From Phytophthora sp. 'mugwort' (Eukaryota > Oomycota > Peronosporomycetes > Peronosporales > Peronosporaceae): a DNA stretch of 64,000 bases. How positions within the stretch are numbered: the stretch's first letter is position 1; every line of letters begins with the position of its first letter. The notes under the pieces were generated by a model. That model saw only the letters and a program-made list of their open reading frames with translations, made no database searches and was not told the origin of the DNA. A program made the translations under genes and the position numbers. The DNA lies in assembly GCA_033558025.1 (NCBI GenBank), contig JAUCEF010000005.1:2976001-3040000 (forward strand), read 5' to 3'. This document shows, piece after piece, positions 9,812-19,310 of the stretch.

Positions 9812-10285
9812 GTGTATTGTACCCTAATCTGTGAGAATAATAACGTTAAGCGGCTCGTGGTGAGGTGTTCTCAATGGAGTGGATCATATTCGGTTTGGGA
9901 ACAAATCAAAATGACGACGACAGCTGCCACATTGCACTGGTCGATTCCGTCCCGATCAGATGTCTCCATCGAACGCGAGGATGTCGTCACTCCGGATATT
10001 GACTGCGTTTTACAGTCTCTTACGCTGCACGAACTTCATGCAAAACACCCCGGAAGAATGACACGCAGACAAAATCGAGCTGCAGTTCCAATTCACCTAT
10101 TATTACCATACCTTGTACATACTGCTTCATTATTACTGCGGTCCTACGAGACTGCACCAAAGAAGCACAGTGCTGCCTTGCTACTGGCAAGTTGCTCAAG
10201 TGCAGCAACGTCCTTTTGTCGATTTTTAGGCAAAAGGACGTTGCAGCACTTGCGCATGCCGCACAGCGTTCGTTACAATACCTAA
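9812..10285 (+). CDS. Hypothetical open frame in the palindrome spacer
   Basis: A 157-codon frame with no domain I recognise. It may start at MTTTAATLHWSIPSRSD (9911). It is conserved at 31,893-32,366 with a single visible residue change. The 3' part runs through a strong hairpin (10,198-10,251), which argues against the end being coding. The same stretch on the minus strand is also open in the third locus (32,101-32,724). Coding status is uncertain. Confidence 0.25.
   Translation: MYCTLICENNNVKRLVVRCSQWSGSYSVWEQIKMTTTAATLHWSIPSRSDVSIEREDVVTPDIDCVLQSLTLHELHAKHPGRMTRRQNRAAVPIHLLLPYLVHTASLLLRSYETAPKKHSAALLLASCSSAATSFCRFLGKRTLQHLRMPHSVRYNT
10198..10251. repeat. 21-bp hairpin (one mismatch, 12-nt loop) near the palindrome centre
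   Basis: The arm at 10,198-10,218 (AAGTGCAGCAACGTCCTTTT...) pairs with 10,231-10,251 with one mismatch; the loop is TCGATTTTTAGG. The same hairpin is at 32,279-32,332 in the third locus. It could be a small-RNA precursor, a MITE remnant or a cruciform-forming site. Confidence 0.75.
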
Positions 10286-10933
10286 ATCCACATTGTGTAG
10301 TTAAGTACAGTATTATGAAAGCAGTGGTGCTGAGTCCAACCACACACACACACGAGCTCGTGACAGAGGCTTACGCGGCCTTATTCTCATCGTGCTCTCG
10401 CTGGTTGACCAGCTGGAACCGACTGTGCAATCGGCAATGAAACTCCAGGTACGCGAGCACCATGTCTGTGTGGCGTTCGCACAAGCTGGCTGACCTGTAC
10501 GTAAAAAAATAGCAACGCTAAATACTTTGTCCATACGGTACTTTCTTCCAAGAGACTGACATGTGAACTGCATAACGTTGTAGCCATCGAGATGGTACTA
10601 GGTTCTATCCCGAGAGCTGAGATCAGGACTTGCACTTCGTCCACAACAGCTGTCGCTGACTAAGTCTACATTCCTTTGGCTGCGTCAGTTGAAGCACGCT
10701 TGCGCTCCGTTGAGCTTATTTTGCCCAAATGGCTCGTTTGGAAGCCTCGCATACATCGCTCGCGATGAACAATTGACTGGGCGAAGACAGGCGATTTGAC
10801 GTTCTCCGATCGTTTACCTCGCCCAACTCCATTCAAGTTTCTGCACGAATTCTAATCCGAAGCAGCATTCCTGCTTTCACTCTGCACAGCCCCAAGCACA
10901 TTACTGGTTGAGTGCAATAAACAAGTTACTAGT

Positions 10934-11266
10934 ATGCGCACGCCCCTGAAGCCTGCTGGGTTGCTGCCGATAGCACTCGCTGCCATCGTAGTCGTACGGA
11001 TCTCCGCAGGATTCGAAGGCTCGCTCGCTAGCGACCCCTACAAGGAAGGCACGGTGCATGCAACAGGTCAAGTTCAAGAATCCACATCGACTGGCGACTA
11101 TCTTTCGCCATTCGCCACTGACGCACCGTCCGAGACGCTCTTCGAACGCAAGAAAGGACTTACCGCGCTCGCCCCCATTATCAACGTCGCGTCCGACCTG
11201 CTCACCAAGCCCATACCCACCAACAAGTGGTGGGGGAACCTCATCCACACCACAACAGAAGTAGTG
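10934..11266 (+). pseudogene. GH81 endo-1,3-beta-glucanase 5' segment, cut at the palindrome junction
   Basis: Begins MRTPLKPAGLLPIALAAIVV (signal peptide) and keeps the GH81 N-terminal part to NLIHTTTE. At about 11,261 the sequence leaves GH81 and becomes the reverse complement of the left arm. In the third locus (33,014 onward) the same gene continues through this point. The 150 bases before the break are almost identical, in inverted orientation, to 9,291-9,440. That is the short inverted repeat at which the giant palindrome turns. Confidence 0.9.
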
Positions 11267-11761
11267 GGTCGCAGCACATTACACCGTCAGTTTTTTTACT
11301 TTCCGTAATTTATCAACAAGAATAATCCTAGGACATTCTTTAGGGCCAGCTGCTATTTTTACGACACAACCTCTCGACCACGTGAGAGCGTGAGCAGCTC
11401 CTTTTCCATCTTTAGGTGGTCTTAAAACCGCTCAATCCGTCATGTCCCTTAAGCGTACGAGTTGCGAGTTTGGTGATCGTGAAAACGATGTTGAAAGCGT
11501 CCCCCCCATGCCTTTACAGCGACAAAGGCAGCGTCAGTGAGACTGAACCCTTTTTTAGAACATAAACTCTCAGTTCAGTTAATTATAGAGATCAGTACCT
11601 TGCTGAGACTCACGTCGCCATTGCGTGAGGGTATCCGCATCGCGTCGTGTGGTGATCCCTTCTAAAGTGAGAGGCATGCGTCCAGAGACATAATGACGTC
11701 GGACTGCACATATCGTCATGGCTTCTCATCCCATTCTCGCGTCACGACTGGTTCCCTCTCG

Positions 11762-11925
11762 CGACAATGAACCGATCTCCAGCTGTCTTTGGAGACCAAC
11801 CGTCCTCGTGTCACTGTCTCTCTTGCTCGCCGAACCGATCGCGAACCGATCTCCAGCTGTCTTTGGAGACCAACCGTCCTCGTGTCACTGTCTCTCTTGC
11901 TCGCCGAACCGATCTCTCGCTGACT
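11762..11925 (+). repeat. 77-bp tandem duplication in the GH62 5' leader
   Basis: Two near-exact copies of the stretch around GAACCGATCTCCAGCTGTCT to CTCGCCGAACCGATC lie just upstream of the GH62 start. The third locus has the same duplication with a 6-bp longer unit (83 bp); the left arm has a single copy. Confidence 0.9.
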
Positions 11926-11959
11926 CCAGTCTCGCATTTCCCCACTCTTCTTCACAACT

Positions 11960-13135
11960 ATGTTTGTTCTTCGGACGCTGGCCGCCGCGGCCGCGCTCGT
12001 CACCCTCGCGTCCACGGGCGGCTCGGCCCAGTGCACGCTCCCAAAGACGTACCAGTGGAAGCCGTCGCCCGACGCGGCGCTCGCCGAGCCCAAGAGTGGC
12101 TGGCTCTCGCTCAAGGACTTTACGTGCGCGGCGTACAAAGGAAGCCACCTCGTGTACGGCTCCAACCACAATGGCAACGGCTACGGCTCGATGGCGTTTG
12201 GTCTCTTCTCCAACTGGAACGAAATGGCCACCGCCAGCCAAACGGCGACGCCGTTCAGTGCCGTTGCACCGACGCTCTTCCTCTTCCGTCCCAAGAACAT
12301 TTGGGTCCTCGCCCACCAGTGGGGCCCCACCACCTTCACGTACCGCACGTCCAAGGACCCGAGCAACGTCAATGGCTGGTCGGAGCCTCTGCCGCTCTTC
12401 TCGGGCAAGATCACGGGCTCCGACACTGGCCCCATTGACCAGACGGTCATTGGTGACAGCAAGAACATGTACCTCTTCTTCGCGGGTGACAACGGCAAAA
12501 TCTACCGCGCGAGCATGCCGATTGGCCAGTTCCCAGGCGACTTTGGCACGGAGTCGGCCGTTGTCATGAGCGACACGAAAGAGAATCTCTTTGAAGCGGT
12601 CCAAGTCTACACCGTGAAGGGCCAGGACCAGTACCTCATGATTGTCGAGGCCATGGGCAAGAACGGCCGCTACTTCCGTTCGTTTACGGCCACGGATCTT
12701 GGGGGTACGTGGACGCCGCAGGCGACGAGTGAGAGCGCGCCGTTCGCCGGCAAAGCCAACAGTGGTGCAACGTGGACCAACGACATCAGCCACGGCGACT
12801 TGATCCGCAGCGACCCTGACGAGAAGATGACGATCGATCCGTGCAACTTGCAGCTGCTGTACCAAGGTCAGAATCCCAACAGTGGCGCAGCGTATGACAA
12901 GCAGCCGTACCGCCCCGGTCTCCTCACGCTCCAGCAGCAGGGTACGAGTCTGACGCCGGCGAGCCCAACGGCACCGAGCCCAACGAATCGATCCTCCACG
13001 ACGTCGAGCCCGACCACGGTGGCCCCGACCACGCCAATTGCAACTGAGCCGACTGCCGCTGCCACCCCGCCGACTGCCGCTGTCACCCCGATGAAAAAGT
13101 GCCGGGCGGCCGAAAGCTCCGCGCTTAAGGAGTAA
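11960..13135 (+). CDS. GH62 alpha-L-arabinofuranosidase, full-length right-arm copy
   Basis: The intact 391-residue version: signal peptide, GH62 five-bladed propeller domain (about 25-320), then a Ser/Thr/Pro-rich tail (about 327-377, [12 protein letters not shown] and [10 protein letters not shown]) ending [14 protein letters not shown]. The tail could be an O-glycosylated linker. Differences from the left arm include S for A in TGGSAQ, E for K in [10 protein letters not shown], and S for R in QNPNSGAAY. It acts outside the cell on plant arabinoxylan, by family. This is the copy most likely to be functional. Confidence 0.93.
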   Translation: MFVLRTLAAAAALVTLASTGGSAQCTLPKTYQWKPSPDAALAEPKSGWLSLKDFTCAAYKGSHLVYGSNHNGNGYGSMAFGLFSNWNEMATASQTATPFSAVAPTLFLFRPKNIWVLAHQWGPTTFTYRTSKDPSNVNGWSEPLPLFSGKITGSDTGPIDQTVIGDSKNMYLFFAGDNGKIYRASMPIGQFPGDFGTESAVVMSDTKENLFEAVQVYTVKGQDQYLMIVEAMGKNGRYFRSFTATDLGGTWTPQATSESAPFAGKANSGATWTNDISHGDLIRSDPDEKMTIDPCNLQLLYQGQNPNSGAAYDKQPYRPGLLTLQQQGTSLTPASPTAPSPTNRSSTTSSPTTVAPTTPIATEPTAAATPPTAAVTPMKKCRAAESSALKE

Positions 13136-13728
13136 AGGTTGGGTCGAACGACAAGCACGATCCGCCAAGAGAGCTTTTCGATGAAGCAGTAGAGCGGTTT
13201 GTTTGTGATCGTAATTTCAGTGCGTAATGATTGATGATGCATGCAGTAATACCTTGTTGTTATATCGCTTCAGAATTCAGAATTCGAGTCTGTGTATTTT
13301 TTTTTTTTCGCCTCCAGTACTGTACGTGTCCGCCGCGTTCCGGCGTCGTATCCCAACCATGGGAAATCCCAAGCTCATCAGACGCGCTATCGCACGGAGG
13401 ATTCTCTGGTGTGATTCGAGAATCGCATCCGCATAGCGGAAAGTTAGTGAAGCGCTCGTCGATCCTGAAAATTTCACGCTGGTCGATTTCCATGCGTTTT
13501 CAACGATTCAGCGTTGAAGTTTCCATCGTGATCTGGCGCAGCAGACGTCAGGATCGGTCGTCGCATCATCGAAGTTTCCGGCGCTTTGCGTTTGTGAAAA
13601 GTTTCTCGCAAATTCGAAGCACTGCCTTGACCAGTGTTGTTTTTTTACGCGACTTTTTACTTAATTTAAGTGGAAACCTCTGTAAAAAAGTAAAAAGTCG
13701 ATTAAAAACGTGGAAAATAGCGGGATAT

Positions 13729-14424
13729 CTCAGATGAACAACTTGAAGGTAGCGGACGCCGCACTGCGGCGGTTAATGCACGGGGTGCGGCGGCTGCATG
13801 TACGCGTCGCGTCAGTGGACTGTCAGGCGCACCCGCAGGTGTATGAAGCAATTCATCCGCGCGTACCCCACGATCCTCAAGGACGGCGATGTCTCGCTCG
13901 TAGAATGTACTGCGATGGACCGCAGTCGAGGCCTTCGTGGAAGTCAAACAGCTCATGGCAGGCGAGGTGAACGTTGTGGGGGCCCGGAAGAAGGAGCTGT
14001 TTGAGCAGGACAAGAAGGACGTGCGCGACGAGGGAAAAGTGATCGCTCGCTCGGCGAGGGCTGCCGGCTGTACGGCCACACGTACGTGAAGCCCGGCAAC
14101 TTCCACGTGCACCTGGCCACCCGGCGTACTCAATGGACTCGTCGCTGGTGAACGCGTCGCACACGGTGAACAAGCTGTGTTTCGGCGGTTTGGCGCCTGG
14201 CGAGATGGCCAAGCTGGCGCGACGGCTGTACATGCACCGGCTGGACGACCAAGAGTTCACGTCGTCCAGTAAGAAGAGTGAAACTCTTAAGCGGTCCGAA
14301 CCCACAGAAGACACGAACAATGCAGCGTTGACTCGACGGACTCCAAACGAGCAACCAGATCCTATCTGGAACGGCTGTTTGGCCCGCGATCTTCGGGTTG
14401 AAGTTGCTGGATGAGGTGCAAGGG
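13729..14424 (+). pseudogene. ERV41/ERV46 (ERGIC)-like fragment, right-arm copy
   Basis: Inverted counterpart of 6,210-6,905 with the same breaks. The clearest coding piece is 14,133-14,270 (MDSSLVNASHTVNKLCFGG); the preceding piece (GHTYVKPGNFHVHL) is in another frame at about 14,065-14,115. The frameshifts are shared by both arms and therefore older than the palindrome. Confidence 0.5.
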
Positions 14425-14529
14425 GTGCTCGCGCGTGGGTGAGGATGAAGCCGACACTTCCAGATTCGCATCGAAGCCCAGAGCAGCAGGACGACGACTA
14501 TAGATCGCACACTCATCACTAATACAAAT

Positions 14530-17500
14530 AGGGGCTACTCACGTGGCACCGGCGGGAGGACTTCGATTGAGTCCTCGGCGGCCATATGTGTGTTTGTGTT
14601 GCATTTGGCAAGCTATACGACTTTGACGAACTCGAGCAAGTACTGTGCGCTTGCTTACTTGGTGGTCATACAGGGGCCTACTAAGTGAAGCTAGGCCCAG
14701 CGGCACGAACCCGAGCCGCTCAGGAGCGAGCATGGAAGAGGGGGCAAGATGAACGACGGCTGATGAGGCGGAGCAGCGACAGCGACAAGCAGCCAAGGAC
14801 GATCCCAGAGAGCCGAGGACGCAGAGAACGACACATACACCCAGCGGAAGTATAACATCGGCAGACAGAGGAAGACATCGACGGATGACAGCCGAAGATG
14901 CAGCACTACGAAAACGGCAGGTGAAAGGAGGCCAAGAAGAACGACGATGGCGGCGAGTGAAGAGCCCGACGTCCAGGAGAAGATCAGCCAGACAACCAAG
15001 GCCCTGACAGCAGAAGACGCGCCGTCGAGACGAGAGAGCAACAGCGAACGAGCAGTGGAGCAGCGCATGCTATCCGTGAGCCAGCCGAAGGGATGAGCAG
15101 CGAGAAGCCAGCCTGGCGGACACGACCCAGAGCAGCAGAAGGAGTGCCGGGACTGAGCTGCATGACAGTTAGCACCAGCGAGATAAACAGCTCGAAGCCA
15201 GCCCTCATGATACCGAGCGTCACCGGCGTGAACCGCGAGGAACGGGTGCAACCGTCAACAGAGACCAGAGAGCAGAGAAACAGCCCAGCAAGGACTACGG
15301 AGCAGAACAGAAGATGAGGGCGCAACAACCGATACCAGCAAACAACCGACAGCAACAAGCAACAAGCAGCAGAAGACGCATCACGACGGCAGCATCATGC
15401 TGAAGAGGCCCCAGCGGGACGACAGGAGCGACAGCAGCAGGCACACTGACACGACAGCAGAAGAAGACAGCGCGAAGTTCCGACAGCCGCAGCAGGTCAG
15501 ACAGAGAAGCAGTGATACAAGAGAAGAGGACGCAGCCGACCGGTGGCAGCAGGCAGCTGAATGACCAGACCCCGGCGGTAGCCAGAGAAAGACGGGAAGC
15601 AGACAGCAGAAGACCAAACAGCGCGACAGATATATCTAGAAGAAGAACAGCGGGATGGCAGCGACCAGCGCCAGTGATCGCAGCAAAACGACAGCTGCAG
15701 ACAGCAGAAGATGGAGCTGAACGACAGCAGAGTCAGAAGACGCAGCAGAACGACGACCGAAGATGAAGCTAACCGACGTCACCGAGCAGAAGAAGACGAA
15801 ACTGACAGAGGTCGACAGCATCGAGGACCCAAAAAAACACAACTCGGTCAATTTTAGCTCAATTTTTGTCAGATTTGGCCAGCATGTGCATTTCAGCGAG
15901 CTCTATTTATGGTGAAAACCACAGTCTTCGCCAAGCAGAGTGGAGGGAAAGGCAATAAACCTAGCCCATGTCTAGTTTTGGCGAATCATGCGTGACCATT
16001 GCGCCTGGATCTAGTTGTACCCTTTCCAATATGATATCGTTTCAGATATCGGTTTTAAAAATAAATCGTCGTTATTTATAACCTAAAACGGAGTTGATAG
16101 TTGTAAACGCAGGCAAATGCAATGAAGAACCGCAAGCCCAAGAAGCCTCGACGTGCAAGTGTCGAAGACCCCAAGTCGGAGACGGTGAGCGCCAAGCCGT
16201 AGTTGCCTGCACTGGACGACTGCATGCAGGAAAGCGACACGCTCAGAAGGGTGGTCTTGGGCTCACAGGGCTGCGCGGACTTCTCAGCGCTTGTGTTGAG
16301 CTAGATCTGCTGAAGGAAGTCGATGCAGTGCATGCCTTGGAGCGTGGAGCGGAGCTTATCGGCGGTGGAAAGACGGCGACAGCGACGAGATTGTCGTGGT
16401 CCTCGTTAGAGCCTTCCCAGCGAAAATAAAGGTATCTGATTGGACAAAATCACCTTCGGATTATTGCGCACTATTGCGTAAATCGTAGGCTCGCGGCTTC
16501 TTAAACCGGGTGCAACTGACTTGCAGTTTCTGCATGTTCTACGTGTCGTACGGCACCGGAAGGTTTTTTACTTTTTTCACATTTTCTATGGCGAATCCAA
16601 AAATATATAGTTTGGCTGGGGTGTTTTGTGGGTCCTCGATGCTGTCGACCTCTGTGAACGAGAACGGCATGCCCATGCAGATGAAGCGCAACAACAGCCA
16701 CAGGCAGCTCAAGAGGTAGCCGGACAGCAGCAAGAAGAAGGAGGCACGACCGAACGACGAAGACCGCAGCAGAGCGAGATCGACGAGAGCAGATGAAGCC
16801 AGCGCGGGGCTCAGACGACAGCGGCAGCCAGGAGAAGACGCCACGGAACCGAAGCCGAGGATGCAGACGCATGATAGCAGCGGGGAGCGAAGACGCGACT
16901 TTACGACATCAGCGGCCCTCAGAACCCCCACAACGGCTGACGAAGGAGGCTGACGACAGCCAGCCGAAAGTTCAGCAAGAACGATAGCGGCGAGCGAGCA
17001 GTGCCTACAGCAGCATGACAGCAGATGAACGAGGGAAAGCGAGAAGCAGCAGCAGCACGACAGCGGCAAGCAGCAGAAGCCCGGCGGCAGCCAGAAGAAG
17101 ATGCAAGAGCACGAGAGCAGCGTGCAGATGAAGACGAAGTGAAGCAACGGCGCCCGCCAGTGGACGAGTTGGACCGTGGATGAAGTGATGACAGAGTTTT
17201 CGAGTGGATTTGGATGTGATGTGAAACGCGATACCGCCGACATGGAAAGCAGTGAAGATGCAGAGCAGCAGAGACAAAGGTGTGAGGTAAGCATTGGTAA
17301 GTAAGCGGATGGCTGGGATGATTGCTGGGAGAGAAGTGCTGAGAGATGCTGAGCGAGGTAACCATTCCTCTGCGAGTACGGTGAAACTCCGTGCGGGTGA
17401 GGTAACACTCCCTTGAGCGGGGTAACCAGTCCTACGCAAGTGCGGTAACCATTCTGTGCGACTGATGATGATGCTACGTGGCGAGACACCGTCGGTGGCC

Positions 17501-18180
17501 AGGGGCGCTGCAGCGAACCGGTTGTCGCACGATGTGCTTCTGCGTGAGGGATGGATGAGAGGAGGATGAGGAGGATGAGAGGATGATGAAGGGCGGATGA
17601 GAGCTGAAGCAGAAGCCGTGGACTGTGCTCGCCGAAGTACTGCACGTATCCGCCGAGATACGGGTTCAGGGTGGAAGCAGAAGCTGTGAAATCGATGTGC
17701 ATAGGGCATACGAGTGCGAAGTGCAGCAGCCGTGAGTGTACTCGCCGAAGTACTGCACATATCCGCCGAGGTATGGACTCAGGGCAGGCAGCAGAGAGCA
17801 CGGGCACAGAGCGCAGCAGCCGTGAGTGTACTCGCCGAAGTACGCACATATCCGCCGAGGTATGGACTCATAGCAGGCAGCAGGAAGTGCGCCGACAAAG
17901 TGAATGAGGAGGATGATTGAGCCGGTGATGACGCTGCGGGCAGATGATCGTGTGGATGATGGAAGCAGAATGGAGTGATGACACCGAGGCATGCATGGAG
18001 CAAGTAGCTTGAAATGGATTGACGCCCTGACCTTGATGGACGCGACGGTGATGAGAAGCAACTCGACGGTGAGCCACATCGCTTTGAGGGACGTCTGCAG
18101 CGTCGGCGAACAGACAGGGAAGCTTGCAGCCGAGAGCAGCGGACGAGTCGTCACTGACAGAGGTGCTCGAGTCTGGGGTG
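14530..18180. repeat. GA-rich strand-asymmetric repeat region, right-arm copy
   Basis: Mirror of 2,455-6,100, GA-rich on the plus strand. Read in this direction it gives Glu/Arg/Ser/Thr-rich disordered text in patches that change frame (for example around 14,830-15,090), as expected of an old decayed low-complexity coding stretch. Includes the minisatellite at 17,604-17,870. No credible intact gene. Confidence 0.65.
15805..16655. mobile_element. 850-bp inverted-terminus segment, right-arm copy
   Basis: Counterpart of 3,979-4,829; the 27-bp termini lie at 15,805-15,831 and 16,629-16,655. It contains the broken frame at 16,094-16,429 (minus-strand equivalent in the left arm). Read in adjacent frames it gives MKNRKPKKPRRASVEDPKSE and, further on, DEIVVVLVRAFPAKIK, so an old gene with frameshifts is possible. 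Confidence 0.5.
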
Positions 18181-18405
18181 CAACCAAGAAAATTCTCGCT
18201 ACGTAGTGATGATAGCGAGCACGTTGGATTTATTGCTCAGGAGATAGTTGATATCATCCCCGAGTGCGTTTCAGGCGTTGAATCACCTGACGATGAAATG
18301 AATGAATCAGGCGAACCTATTAATCCAATGGGGATTGATTTATCTAGTTTAGTAAGTGTGTTGTGTAAAGCCATTCAAGAGCAGCAGGTGCAAATAGATG
18401 GATAA
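18124..18405 (+). pseudogene. S74-type chaperone domain, truncated, right-arm copy
   Basis: Same protein end as 2,229-2,510. The recognisable part begins near 18,195 (RKFSLRSDDSEHVGFIAQEI). The ~60 bases before it belong to the GA-rich region and contain CTGACAGAGGT, which also begins the inverted-terminus segment at 15,803. A recombination or insertion junction probably lies at about 18,160-18,185. Confidence 0.6.
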
Positions 18406-18688
18406 ATATGCACAAACTGTGATTATAAACATTATGAAGATCGAACGGTGGCAGATCAGCCCATTAAAGCACAAGAAATACCGTGTTTGGATCAGAGACG
18501 GTGAGAGGTTGTATAGAGTGGATTTTGGCGATAGTAGATATTTTCATTTTAGAGACAGAACTCCGTTACAAGCATTCGTGCATTTAGACCACAACGACCC
18601 AAAACGCCGTGAGCGCTACTATAAGCGGCACAAAATAGACTACCCACCATATACAGCGGACTGGTTTTCCAAGAGTTTTCTTTGGTAG
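18398..18688 (+). CDS. DUF5754-like Polinton protein, right-arm copy
   Basis: Identical in reading to the left-arm copy at 1,946-2,236 (96 residues, basic; HxDHND, RRxRYYKRH and WFSKSFLW pattern). It starts 8 bases before the end of the S74-like gene, on the same strand. Downstream (18,688-18,738) an AGGGTATA motif is repeated in both orientations around the intergenic stretch. Confidence 0.55.
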   Translation: MDKYAQTVIINIMKIERWQISPLKHKKYRVWIRDGERLYRVDFGDSRYFHFRDRTPLQAFVHLDHNDPKRRERYYKRHKIDYPPYTADWFSKSFLW

Positions 18689-18738
18689 GGTATAGTTCGT
18701 AGGCCCTACTCTGTTAGGGTATATCAAGCAAACTACGT

Positions 18739-18984
18739 TTGCGAATCGGTGCTTTCACCACCTCAACCATGGGTTGTATGCCAAGTAAGGAGCTTAGGCT
18801 TGATGAGCCAAGCCAGGTCGTCGGAGCTACGGTGCTGCAAGCTGACCAAATTATCGTTCTTGGTGATACTGTATTCATCCCAACCAAAAACCATGACGGG
18901 GAGTCTGCCATATTTGAAGTTAGTATCAGCGATAAAAAATTAACATTTATCGAGGGTAAATTCGTGCGGAGTGGCATTGCTTAG
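18739..18984 (+). CDS. Polinton small protein, unknown, right-arm copy
   Basis: 81 residues, counterpart of 1,650-1,895. Convergent with the next gene with a 4-base overlap of the 3' ends. Confidence 0.5.
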   Translation: MRIGAFTTSTMGCMPSKELRLDEPSQVVGATVLQADQIIVLGDTVFIPTKNHDGESAIFEVSISDKKLTFIEGKFVRSGIA

Positions 18985-19247
18985 AGAGCAAACGTCTTCG
19001 TTGAAGGCTTCTTTTTTTGTTTAGGTTGATAAGCCCATACACGGCCACCTTCAGTTTGGGTTGAAACGTCAACCTTCTTGATACTTTTGTCGAGATCAGT
19101 TGCCCATACAGCTGCCTGCGTCTTCTGAGGGCGCTCATGAATAATTAGATTCTTCATGATAGCTTTGAGTTCAGCAACATTATTATCTGCGTTGTCGCCA
19201 TAGCTACCACCTGAGCTGAAAATAATGCGGGGGTTGAAGAAGAACAT
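18981..19247 (-). CDS. Polinton small protein, right-arm copy
   Basis: 88 residues, counterpart of 1,387-1,653. It is the last gene of the minus-strand series that starts with the polymerase at 27,545. The Gly-Ser turn near the N-terminus (FSSGGSYGDNAD) and basic C-terminus do not identify a family. Confidence 0.6.
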   Translation of the reverse strand: MFFFNPRIIFSSGGSYGDNADNNVAELKAIMKNLIIHERPQKTQAAVWATDLDKSIKKVDVSTQTEGGRVWAYQPKQKKKPSTKTFAL

Positions 19248-19310
19248 ATTGTTTATTAGAACGAAGTCCGAAGGATCGCAGATCTGAGAACAAGTTCTCT
19301 AAGCTCTGCT

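Noticed and set aside
18688..18740. Polinton terminal repeat around the paired AGGGTATA motifs
   Set aside because: The inverted motifs are short and lie between two Polinton genes; no partner occurs at the other end near 27,970.
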